This document shows, piece after piece, positions 28,201 through 36,218 of a stretch of DNA of 64,000 nt. Made by a program: the position numbers and the translations under genes. Each line of letters starts with the position of its first letter. Within the stretch, counting starts at the first letter, position 1. The DNA lies in contig JAFVSW010000335.1 of NCBI GenBank assembly GCA_017503545.1, positions 1-64,000 of the forward strand. Direction: 5' to 3'. The notes beneath the pieces are model-generated. The model ran no database searches. It saw nothing but the letters and a program-made list of their open reading frames with translations, and had not been told where the DNA came from. Origin of the DNA: Lentisphaeria bacterium (GTDB lineage: Bacteria > Verrucomicrobiota > Lentisphaeria > Victivallales > UBA1829).

Positions 28201-29618
28201 ATCAGGCGGCGGAAGCCTCACGCGGATTGGATCCCTATTCCGATCTCTTTACTCCCGGCTGCTTCCGTTTCGATTTGGAAGGCGGCGAATACTGTTGCAT
28301 ATCAGGTGATGTTCTGACGCATCCGGATCAACCGGCTACCGTTCCCGCGCCTCTCTATGATATACCCATCCCGCAAATGGAAGGTTTTATCGAGCCGGTC
28401 ATGCTCCATACCATGCGGCAGTTTGTTGTCAAACGCGGCGATCTCAAAACCGTGATCGCCGGATACCCCTGGTTCCTGGATTGGGGACGGGATACGTTGA
28501 TTGCCGCACGCGGATTGCTTGCCGCACCCGAATTTCACGACGATGTAGCAAAGATTCTGATCCAATTTGCTTCTTATGCCGAAAATGGAACGATCCCCAA
28601 CATGATTTCCGGCGGAAATGCGTCCAACCGGGATACTTCGGATGCTCCGCTCTGGCTTTTCCGGGCTGTCGCAGATTATTGTGAAGTGACAGGCGATACC
28701 TCATTCCTTTCCCGGAAAATCCGCGGTGAGGAAACATTGCTCCAAATCCTCTCCACATTGGCTGATGATTATGCAAAAGGTACGCCAAACGGCATTTGCA
28801 TGGATCCGGCATCCGGCTTGATTTACAGTCCACCCCATTTTACGTGGATGGATACCAATTATCCCGCCGGAACACCACGGGAAGGTTATCCCATCGAGAT
28901 CCAGGCATTGTGGTACAATGCCTTGCAATTTCTGTCCCAACAGGAAGCAACTCCGGAAAAACGTTCCGAACGGGCAAATCTTGCACAAAAAGTCCGGCAG
29001 AGTGTCTTGCGGTATTTCCGCGCACCGGATCGCGGATGGCTTTCCGATTGTCTCCATGCTGCGAAAGGAACTCCTGCCGCAGAAGCAATTCCCGATGACC
29101 ACCTGCGCCCGAATCAATTGTTTGCTATTACATTAGGATTGATTGATTCAATTGATGACCGGAAAGCCATTCTGGATGCCACAGCAGAACTTCTCGTTCC
29201 CGGTGCCATCCGGACTCTTGCCGATCGGGATGTGAAAGTTCCTCTTCCCGTCAAATCTCATGATGGAACATTGCTGAACGATCCGTATCATCCTTATCGC
29301 GGACGGTATGAAGGTGATGAAGACACCAGCCGGAAAGTGGCATATCATAACGGGACCGCATGGACCTGGGTATTCCCATCCTGGCCGGAAGCCTGTTTCA
29401 TGACATACGGCACATTGGGACGGCGTACCGCAACTTCCGTTCTTTCCTCCATGACATTGTTGATGGATGGCGGGTATATCACGCAACTGGCAGAAGTGGT
29501 GGATGGTGATTTCCCTCATACATTGCGTGGTTGTGGCGCACAGGCATGGAGTATCACAGAATTTTACCGGGTTTGGGCTTTATTACACAACAGGCATAAC
29601 GGGAGCGGAACAGTATGA
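25284..29618 (+). CDS. Two-domain glycogen debranching enzyme (GH13 + GH133)
   Basis: A ~1444-residue enzyme. An N-terminal domain (~1-150) precedes a GH13 alpha-amylase-type barrel with AINHTG, nucleophile Asp332 in GFRCDAG, acid/base Glu in LLEGLGG and the third Asp in ETHDNSR. A long middle region follows, then a C-terminal (alpha/alpha)6 amylo-1,6-glucosidase (GH133) domain with DWGRDT (Asp ~1070). The order matches eukaryotic debranching enzyme, where GH13 moves a maltosyl/maltotriosyl unit and GH133 hydrolyses the remaining alpha-1,6 branch. No signal peptide, so cytosolic glycogen turnover. ATG 25284 has a GAGG site; a TTG at 25266 is less likely. The gene overlaps ftsW by 4 bp. Confidence 0.85.
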   Translation: MLPKISQYPETGKHLLRYCGDTLEIRMRCDRKVTGSAYLSTNIGNAVLRRSEIIAEAEQNLLSAGQDWANLQMEQVDDFTFRICLALHEPGHFECKTCLITEKDPQPIWAQGDNLHVNVISASYCCANGIYCAFPRQFGINREKRESSLPDGISAEMQQKFDQNNYNVIPPSGTFRDVIRQLDHIIGDLKCRILHLLPVNPTPTVYGRMGRYGSPYAALDFTAVDPALAEFDRAATPLDQFMELADAVHGRGAKIFIDIAINHTGWASKLQEEHPEWFVKEADGKTIHSPGAWGTVWEDLAELDSQQRELWQYLANVFLIWCSRGVDGFRCDAGYMIPERAWSYIIAKVRTTYPDTIFLLEGLGGDPAVTSSLLDTGNMDWAYSELFQNYSRSEVEGYLRYAWRQSAENGVLVHYAETHDNSRLAAVSPQYAKMRTALCALSSVSGSFGFANGVEWFATEKIDVHESRALNWGAPFNQVDHIARLNAILAVHPAFHNGAMLQTLDSRSNDGVVILRETMNPQGHVLVCVNLNCNASVRIEWDPAYINGGSAEQYWDLLSGKKCHIADTPQQYKYLTLPPGMVYCLTPQKEYLDKVNASLQNKNGTVERVRMQEASAMAARILCKVCHTKVIPEEPGLTPGVLLLQSPERFLREIVQNTRGAIPFVTWKFPADAKRSVMLPPDHCLLVKAPEPFRMTLGKADSVMMQYDAIRSDNGTYFAVIPPLEVPRKHTPYIIKLRSSSGKGNVQCVQGTILLLAEDTPLACVSYTRQEIYRANRTFLQGNGRGAIICQPMELGRLDSRYDALLLANLSDEYPVDRHIMLRRVRIWLTYQARLQELKHDYISSFQMGKDGSGIWHYQCPVGNGLLVGLSVKMQIISGRNSILLTITREPSNGSPKHLPDDSLIHFSVYPDIEDRNFHTETKASAGPEKEWQGKIKYHAAGFEFAPAEDRRLMMQSSKGRFKNKPEWIYMVYQAAEASRGLDPYSDLFTPGCFRFDLEGGEYCCISGDVLTHPDQPATVPAPLYDIPIPQMEGFIEPVMLHTMRQFVVKRGDLKTVIAGYPWFLDWGRDTLIAARGLLAAPEFHDDVAKILIQFASYAENGTIPNMISGGNASNRDTSDAPLWLFRAVADYCEVTGDTSFLSRKIRGEETLLQILSTLADDYAKGTPNGICMDPASGLIYSPPHFTWMDTNYPAGTPREGYPIEIQALWYNALQFLSQQEATPEKRSERANLAQKVRQSVLRYFRAPDRGWLSDCLHAAKGTPAAEAIPDDHLRPNQLFAITLGLIDSIDDRKAILDATAELLVPGAIRTLADRDVKVPLPVKSHDGTLLNDPYHPYRGRYEGDEDTSRKVAYHNGTAWTWVFPSWPEACFMTYGTLGRRTATSVLSSMTLLMDGGYITQLAEVVDGDFPHTLRGCGAQAWSITEFYRVWALLHNRHNGSGTV

Positions 29619-30835
29619 AAAAGAAAAAAAATGATAATAATAATAAAACTATGACGGAGAAAAGTACACCGATCGAACTGGATCGGTCTTCCAGTTCCGC
29701 TTTGCCGGAAGGTGCCTTGTTTCTGATCACGGCAGTATCCATTATCTTTTTCGGCTTGATCGTACTCTATTCCACATCCTTTTCCGTTTATGGATATTCC
29801 TTTTTCCAGAAACAGATGATTTGGATGACGCTGGGACTGTTTGCCTTCCCCGTCATTCTGTTTGTCGGATACCGGATGTTATCCGATTACAGTGTTCTGC
29901 TTTTGTATATCTGCGGTCTGTTGTTGATCTGGGCATTGTTTTCCAGACCAATCAAAGGTGCGTACCGTTGGGTCTCTTTTGCCGGATTCACGTTACAGCC
30001 GTCGGAATATGTAAAAGTAACTCTGGTCCTCTTCCTGGCGTGGTTTTATGCCAACCGGACACGTGCCATTGAACATGCTCCGCTGTTGAAAGTATTCCTT
30101 CCCGCCGGGTTGATCGCCGGTCCCGTGATCGCATTGGTCCTGTTGGGACGTGACCTGGGAACAACCATTCTGCTGGGAACGGTATTCCTTGCCATGTCAT
30201 TTGTTGCCGGTATTCCGTTGCGGTATATCCTGCCATTCATTGTGGGATTGCCGCCCCTTGCTGTGCTGATTATTCTCAAATTCGACCCGGAACGCTCCTC
30301 CCGTATCATCAGCTTTCTTGATCCGGAAAACTGTCAATCAGCAGACGGCTATCAATTGTGGAATTCCCTGTTGGCATTGGGATCAGGCAATTGGTTCGGG
30401 ATCGGTTTTACAGAAAGCCGTTTGAAATTGAAATATCTGCCGGAAGCACATACCGACTTCATTCTTTCCATCGTTGGAGAAGAATTGGGGTTTGTTGCTG
30501 TAACTTCGGTTATTGTCTCCTACCTGCTCCTGGCATTTTTCGGATTCCGGATCGCATCAAAAGCGCGGACAAGACAGGGAATGCTTGTGGCATTCGGCAT
30601 GTGTACCTACATCACCTTGCAGGCAATCATCAATCTGGGCGTGATCTGCGGTGCCCTCCCGACAAAAGGGATGCCCGCCCCCATGATCTCTTACGGTGGA
30701 AGTTCTCTGCTTGCCTGTATGATTGCCGTTGCAATCGTCTTTTGTGTGGCATTGGATAATACCTATCCGAAATACGATGAACTGCTCCATCGCAAACTGC
30801 CATTCTTCTCCGGAAAAGACAGGAAAAAGAATTGA
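29615..30835 (+). CDS. ftsW: FtsW-type SEDS glycosyltransferase
   Basis: A 406-residue polytopic protein with about ten TM helices, of the SEDS (FtsW/RodA/SpoVE) family, which polymerises lipid II into peptidoglycan. FtsW-type signatures are GAYRWVSFAGFTLQPSEYVK and a segment beginning LKYLPEAHTDFI, followed by GEELG and PMISYGGSS. These favour FtsW (septal) over RodA. The cytoplasmic N-terminus is Lys/Asn-rich. It starts within the stop of the debranching enzyme (ATGA overlap) and ends the lpxA cluster; a hairpin follows 27 bp later. Confidence 0.88.
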   Translation: MKKKKNDNNNKTMTEKSTPIELDRSSSSALPEGALFLITAVSIIFFGLIVLYSTSFSVYGYSFFQKQMIWMTLGLFAFPVILFVGYRMLSDYSVLLLYICGLLLIWALFSRPIKGAYRWVSFAGFTLQPSEYVKVTLVLFLAWFYANRTRAIEHAPLLKVFLPAGLIAGPVIALVLLGRDLGTTILLGTVFLAMSFVAGIPLRYILPFIVGLPPLAVLIILKFDPERSSRIISFLDPENCQSADGYQLWNSLLALGSGNWFGIGFTESRLKLKYLPEAHTDFILSIVGEELGFVAVTSVIVSYLLLAFFGFRIASKARTRQGMLVAFGMCTYITLQAIINLGVICGALPTKGMPAPMISYGGSSLLACMIAVAIVFCVALDNTYPKYDELLHRKLPFFSGKDRKKN

Positions 30836-30862
30836 TTTACGGGACAGATCCCCCCATAAACA

Positions 30863-30899
30863 TCACTCCTGTCCGGTAAAAAATTCCGGATAGGAGTGA
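30863..30899. terminator. Hairpin between convergent ftsW and exporter genes
   Basis: The inverted arms TCACTCCTGTCCGG (30863-30876) and CCGGATAGGAGTGA (30886-30899) pair with one G-T/mismatch position and a 9-nt loop. It lies between two convergent stops. The T-tract on the plus strand is weak, so termination strength is uncertain. Confidence 0.6.
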
Positions 30900-30982
30900 C
30901 TTCAATATTGTTTTGAAAAATCGTAAAAACGCATCTTGAAGAAGAGTTGCGCCATAAAATCAAATCGGGAGTGTCCGGTATA

Positions 30983-33013
30983 TTATCCCTGTTGAAATTG
31001 AGTATCATGCAATTTCTTGTATCTGCCGTTCAATGCCAGCAGTTCATCATGTGTACCCATCTCTACGATCTCGCCTTTGTTCAGCACAATGATCTGATTT
31101 GCACTGCGGATCGTGCTTAAACGGTGGGCAATGGCAAATACGGTACGATTGGTCATCACGTTATTCAACGCATCCTGAACCAGTTTTTCCGTGACCGTAT
31201 CCAACGCACTGGTCGCTTCGTCCAGAATCAGGATCGGCGGATTTTTCAAAATCGCGCGGGCAATGGCAACACGCTGTTTTTCCCCGCCGGAAAGTTTGAA
31301 ACCTTTTTCCCCGACTTCTTCATCATATCCTTCCGGATGTCCGCCGGATACAATAAAGCTGTGGGCATTGGCAAGTTTCGCCGCATTGATCACATCTTCG
31401 CGGGTGGCATTGTCAGAGCCGTATGCAATGTTATCCGCAATGGATTCATTGAACAAAGTCGGATCCTGAGTCACAATCCCGATGTTTTTACGCAACGATT
31501 CAATGGTATAATCCTGCACATTCACACCATCAATCAACACAGAACCGCCAGTCGTATCATAAAAACGTGCCAGCAGATTGGCAATCGTGGTCTTACCGGA
31601 TCCGGTTTCCCCGACAACCGCCACCATACTGCCTTTCGGAATCGTAAAGGATACACCTTTGAGGATCTCATGTCCGCCTTCATATCCGAACCGGACATTC
31701 TTAAATTCGATTCCGTTATTGAACTCTTTCAATTCCACGGCATCTTTCTTTTCGATCAACGCAGTATCAATATCCATGATTTCAAAATAACGTTCCGCCG
31801 CCGCCATACTCCGCTGCAAATGGCTGACAATACGGGTCAGGTCTTTAATCGGACGGTATGCCAGAACGATCGGACCGAGAACCGCAAACATTTCGGTAAT
31901 ATTACCGCCTTTGCTGTATGAATAAGTCAGAAAAAGCAAACTCAAAGTCACCGCCACCATTTCCATCAACGGGTGCATCAGCAATTGACGGCTCAATGCT
32001 TTGGCGCATGTACGGAAATATTTATCGTTGGCAGTTTCAAATTTTTCCGTTTCCTTCTTCTCCATATAATTGGCTTTGACAATGAAAATTCCGGTAAACG
32101 TTTCGTGCATCCGGGAATAGATTCCGGCAATATTGTTAAATGCTTTCCGGTAAAGTTTACGGATTTTACGGGCGATCACTACGACCGGGAAAATACAAAG
32201 GGGAACCCCGAGCAGCAGCAAAAGAACAAGCCCGAGATTATTCTGTTGCAAACTGATGCAAACCACAGCGGAAAAACAGGCTATGATCTCCAACGGACAA
32301 CGTGTTGCATCCGCAATCGTTTCCGATACCGAACTTTCAATTGCAGAAGTATCGTTGGTACAACGGCTGATCAATTGCCCGATATCCTGCCGACCGTAAA
32401 AACCGACGTACTGATTCAGCAATTTGGAAAAGATTGCTGTACGCATATCGGCAACGACTTTTGCACCAACCCAGCGGGTATAATAATGGTTCAAATAATA
32501 AGCAAAGTTTTTCAAAAGCCAGAAAAGCAGAAAAATCACAACATAAATCGCAAAAAACTGCCATGCAATTCTGCCGTAAGGATTCAATACGTTGACTTTG
32601 ATTTCTTTCGGCCAGGTAAATGTAATGATACGCCCTTCCACGCGCAACGGCAAATGCAATGTTTTGGCGGTTTTTTCCAATTTTTTCAAGGCACCCGTTA
32701 ATTTCGGATCATCGTCTTTCGGCTGCAAAATCTCCTGTACTGCCGCCTGGGCTTCTTCTTTCGATTTATATTGCTTCGCCGACAATTCCTGTACGATCTT
32801 TTCCGCTGTGATCGAGGTCTTACTCTTTTTCCCGGAATCCTGATCCACAATCAACAACATATCCGGCAACAGAAGCAAACTGCTGAACAAGGAACCACCT
32901 ACGATCAGACCGCAGAGAATACCGATCGTCAACCGGACACGGTAAGGTTTGATAAAAGGATAAAGACGCTTGTAAATCGCCCAAGTTTCCGCCACGGATA
33001 TTTTTTTCGACAT
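30983..33013 (-). CDS. MsbA-like ABC lipid/drug exporter with long periplasmic loop
   Basis: A 676-residue half-transporter with an N-terminal six-TM domain and a C-terminal ATPase. The ATPase has Walker A GETGSGKTT, signature LSGGEKQR, Walker B ILILDEATSALD and the H-loop AHRLST. Domain order and length match MsbA-type lipid A flippases, consistent with lpxA in the window, but drug or peptide export is possible. Unusually, about 100 residues, Lys/Glu-rich and largely charged, lie between the first and second TM segments (roughly residues 60-160), where MsbA has a short loop. It is on the same strand as lepA-lepB, 126 bp downstream. Confidence 0.82.
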   Translation of the reverse strand: MSKKISVAETWAIYKRLYPFIKPYRVRLTIGILCGLIVGGSLFSSLLLLPDMLLIVDQDSGKKSKTSITAEKIVQELSAKQYKSKEEAQAAVQEILQPKDDDPKLTGALKKLEKTAKTLHLPLRVEGRIITFTWPKEIKVNVLNPYGRIAWQFFAIYVVIFLLFWLLKNFAYYLNHYYTRWVGAKVVADMRTAIFSKLLNQYVGFYGRQDIGQLISRCTNDTSAIESSVSETIADATRCPLEIIACFSAVVCISLQQNNLGLVLLLLLGVPLCIFPVVVIARKIRKLYRKAFNNIAGIYSRMHETFTGIFIVKANYMEKKETEKFETANDKYFRTCAKALSRQLLMHPLMEMVAVTLSLLFLTYSYSKGGNITEMFAVLGPIVLAYRPIKDLTRIVSHLQRSMAAAERYFEIMDIDTALIEKKDAVELKEFNNGIEFKNVRFGYEGGHEILKGVSFTIPKGSMVAVVGETGSGKTTIANLLARFYDTTGGSVLIDGVNVQDYTIESLRKNIGIVTQDPTLFNESIADNIAYGSDNATREDVINAAKLANAHSFIVSGGHPEGYDEEVGEKGFKLSGGEKQRVAIARAILKNPPILILDEATSALDTVTEKLVQDALNNVMTNRTVFAIAHRLSTIRSANQIIVLNKGEIVEMGTHDELLALNGRYKKLHDTQFQQG

Positions 33014-33139
33014 GTCAAATACTTTCTATGATTAATTTTGTTATCTTTCTGAAATACAATAAACCGGAAATCGGAAAAAGTCAAGCAGTTTTTGTCCGGT
33101 TGAAAATCTTTTTCCGCGTTTTTAACGGTTCTCCTGTCA

Positions 33140-34384
33140 TTATTGCAGACGCATCGCCGTCGGCTGCGTACTCTTTTTCGGAAATCGGGTCGCACAATCC
33201 AACGGAGAAAGACGGTCCACAAAACCCCAACGGCGGGACACGGGCCAGAATATATTAAACGGACGCCCGATAATATTCCGGTGCGGCACAACACCCCACA
33301 TACGACTGTCCAAACTGTTATTCGTATTATCACCAAGGGCAAAATAACATTTTTCCGGAACGGTGATCTCCTGTTCATCCGCAAGCAATCCCAACGGGGC
33401 ATGGCCCTGATAGCCGCCACGGAAGGAATACAACTTTTTCATCTGCGGGCAAAGTTCATCCGCACGGCGGAATTCTTTTTCCCCTTTCGGGCGGATATAC
33501 AAAACATTATCCACGATCTTCAGCGTATCCCCGCCAATCCCTGCAATACGCTTGATGTAATAATATCCGGCAAGGGGCAATCCATCATAAAGCGTGTGCA
33601 GATTTTCCGTATTGAATATAAAAATCTCACCACGCTGCAGCGGTCTGTAATGCAAAGAAATCCGGTCCACAAACAAATGGTCGCCGGAGGATACCCAGCC
33701 ATCCATGACCGTTTCCCCTTTCCGGAATGTGCGATTCTGCGGATCAAGGTCAAGATAACGGTAAATATTATTTACCACATCATGTCCGGGCAAACAATAC
33801 CAGTCACCACCGATCATCACACGGGTCGCAGCAATGTAAAATTCTGCCGGATTGACAAGGGAAAACAAGACGGAAACCAGAGAACGGTTTTCCCGGATGC
33901 CCCCTTCCCGGAAGATACCATCGTTCTGCGCCACAATCTTTGCCCGGGATGCACCAAGAGGCCGGAACAGTTTCGTCATAAAGCCGGTATATGGTTCCGC
34001 TTCCTTTGCATCCACATAATGAATCCCGAACAAAGTCGGCTGCATACTGCTGGTCGGAATCTTGAACGGCTGCATGAAAAGTCCGCGGATACCGAACGCA
34101 ACAGCCAGAGCCACCGCAAGGACATCCAGAAAATTCCGCATGACATAACGGAATTCTTTCCGATCATGAAGTTTCGCCAGTTTTTTCTCCAGAATTTCAA
34201 TATTCCGCGCATCCGTTTTGGAAGTCTCACGGATCTCTGCCTGTAATGCACGATACCGTTCCTTTTCCTCTTCAGAAAGAATATCATCATCAAACGCCAA
34301 CAGTTCACGGACCGTCACTCGCAATTCCTTGTGACGTTTCCGCAACGTGCGGTTATTCCATAAATTCCGGAGAAATGCTGTCAT
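33140..34384 (-). CDS. lepB: Signal peptidase I
   Basis: A 414-residue inner-membrane serine protease that cuts Sec signal peptides. A charged coiled N-terminal region (~1-80) precedes a TM helix (~85-103). The nucleophile Ser113 lies in IPTSSMQPT and the general base Lys278 in YYIKRIAGIGGD. The conserved GDNTNNSLDSR box is present near the C-terminus. It is longer than the E. coli enzyme (324 aa) because of the N-terminal extension and an insert of ~100 residues between the Ser and Lys boxes. It follows lepA by 10 bp, the conserved lepA-lepB order. Confidence 0.93.
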   Translation of the reverse strand: MTAFLRNLWNNRTLRKRHKELRVTVRELLAFDDDILSEEEKERYRALQAEIRETSKTDARNIEILEKKLAKLHDRKEFRYVMRNFLDVLAVALAVAFGIRGLFMQPFKIPTSSMQPTLFGIHYVDAKEAEPYTGFMTKLFRPLGASRAKIVAQNDGIFREGGIRENRSLVSVLFSLVNPAEFYIAATRVMIGGDWYCLPGHDVVNNIYRYLDLDPQNRTFRKGETVMDGWVSSGDHLFVDRISLHYRPLQRGEIFIFNTENLHTLYDGLPLAGYYYIKRIAGIGGDTLKIVDNVLYIRPKGEKEFRRADELCPQMKKLYSFRGGYQGHAPLGLLADEQEITVPEKCYFALGDNTNNSLDSRMWGVVPHRNIIGRPFNIFWPVSRRWGFVDRLSPLDCATRFPKKSTQPTAMRLQ

Positions 34385-34394
34385 AATTCAAACC

Positions 34395-36200
34395 TTATTC
34401 ATCCGCATTTTTCAGAACGGCAATGAAAGCTTCCTGCGGAATGTTCACCTGTCCGATCTGTTTCATGCGCTTTTTACCTTCTTTCTGTTTTTCCAACAGT
34501 TTCCGTTTACGGGTAATGTCACCGCCGTAGCATTTTGCCAACACGTTTTTACGCAATTGACGCACGGTTTCACGGGCGATCACTTTGCCGCCAACGGCTG
34601 CCTGGATCGCAATCTGGAACATTTGCTGCGGAATCACACCGGCAAGGCGTTCCGCCAACAGACGCCCACGGGAATAGGCGTGATCCGTATGCACAATACT
34701 GGCAAATGCATCAACCGGGTCACCGTTGACAAGGATATCCAGTTTGACCAGTTTTTCCGCCTGATAGCCATCCTGTTCATAATCCATACTGCCGTATCCA
34801 CGGGTGATGGATTTAAGTTTATCATGGAAGTCGATCAGGATTTCGTGCATGGGCAGACGGGCGGTGATGATCACATGTTCCGCATCCAGACTTTCTGTGT
34901 TGGTGCAAAGTCCGCGTTTGGACATGACCAGGTTCATAATATCGCCGATGTAACAGGAGGGAGACATGATCCGTGCGGAGATCATGGGTTCTTCGATCCG
35001 GTCGATTTCTGACGGATCGGGCAGATGCACCGGGTTATCCACCAGCTTCATTTCCCCGTTCTTCATGTAAACATGATAAATCACGCTGGGGTATGTAGCA
35101 ATGATATCCATATTATATTCACGGCGGAGACGTTCCTGAATGATTTCCATGTGGAGAAGTCCGAGGAAGCCGCAACGGAACCCGAATCCAAGCGCAGCAC
35201 TGGTTTCCGCCTGATACATGAACGCCGCATCGTTCAATTGCAATTTCGCCATGGAAAATTTCAACTGTTCATAATCCGCGGTATCAATCGGGTAGATCCC
35301 GCTGAATACCATCGGTTTGATCTCCTGAAATCCGGGCAGCGGCTCCGGACACGGATTTTTCGCTTCCGTAATCGTATCCCCGATACGGGCATCCGACGGA
35401 GATTTGATATTCGGGATCAAATATCCTACGGAACCGGTTCCCAGAGAATCCGCCGCTTTCATTTCCGGGGTGAATACGCCGACTTCTTTGATTTCACTTT
35501 CCAGACGGTTACTCATCAGACGGAGACGGTCTCCGCGTTTGAGAGAACCGGAGAACATACGCACATAAACCACAACACCCCGGTAGGCATCGTACAGAGA
35601 GTCAAAAATCAAAGCAGCGGCATGATCCCCTTCTGAAACTTTCGGGGACGGCACCCGTTCCACGATCGCTTCCAGCAAATCGGGAACACCCTGCCCTGTT
35701 TTAGCGGAAACTGCCAATGCTTCTTCCCGGGGAATGGCAAGAACTTCTTCCAATTGTTCATAGCACAACGGCAGATTCGCCGCCGGCAAGTCGATCTTGT
35801 TGATCACCGGAATGATTTTGAGATCATGTTTCATTGCCAGATTCACGTTCGCAACCGTTTGCGCCTGCACACCTTGTGTGGCATCGATCACAAGAATCGC
35901 ACCTTCGCAGGAGGACAGAGCGCGGCTGACTTCGTATGCAAAGTCCACGTGTCCGGGAGTGTCGATCAGGTTCAATTCATATTCCTGTCCGTCTTTGGCA
36001 TTGAACTTCATGCGGACGGGGTGAGATTTGATCGTGATCCCGCGTTCCTGTTCCAAATCCATGGCATCCAACAGCTGATCATGCACCATTTCTCTGGCTT
36101 CCACCGTATTGGTTGCTTCCAGCATACGGTCAGCCAGAGTGGATTTTCCATGGTCAATATGAGCAATAATAGAAAAATTACGTATTCTTTCCAAATTCAT
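34395..36200 (-). CDS. lepA: Translation elongation factor 4 (LepA)
   Basis: A 601-residue translational GTPase that can back-translocate stalled ribosomes. The G1 motif is HIDHGKST, then RGITIK, DTPGHVDF and NKIDLP. The long EF4-specific C-terminal domain ends with GGDITRKRKLLEKQKEGKKR, a LepA signature. Length matches the family. The start ATG 36200 has GGAG upstream. It sits between the EF-hand membrane protein gene (18-bp gap) and lepB (10-bp gap), forming one minus-strand operon. Confidence 0.96.
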   Translation of the reverse strand: MNLERIRNFSIIAHIDHGKSTLADRMLEATNTVEAREMVHDQLLDAMDLEQERGITIKSHPVRMKFNAKDGQEYELNLIDTPGHVDFAYEVSRALSSCEGAILVIDATQGVQAQTVANVNLAMKHDLKIIPVINKIDLPAANLPLCYEQLEEVLAIPREEALAVSAKTGQGVPDLLEAIVERVPSPKVSEGDHAAALIFDSLYDAYRGVVVYVRMFSGSLKRGDRLRLMSNRLESEIKEVGVFTPEMKAADSLGTGSVGYLIPNIKSPSDARIGDTITEAKNPCPEPLPGFQEIKPMVFSGIYPIDTADYEQLKFSMAKLQLNDAAFMYQAETSAALGFGFRCGFLGLLHMEIIQERLRREYNMDIIATYPSVIYHVYMKNGEMKLVDNPVHLPDPSEIDRIEEPMISARIMSPSCYIGDIMNLVMSKRGLCTNTESLDAEHVIITARLPMHEILIDFHDKLKSITRGYGSMDYEQDGYQAEKLVKLDILVNGDPVDAFASIVHTDHAYSRGRLLAERLAGVIPQQMFQIAIQAAVGGKVIARETVRQLRKNVLAKCYGGDITRKRKLLEKQKEGKKRMKQIGQVNIPQEAFIAVLKNADE

Positions 36201-36218
36201 TTAACGTACTCCGATTAT

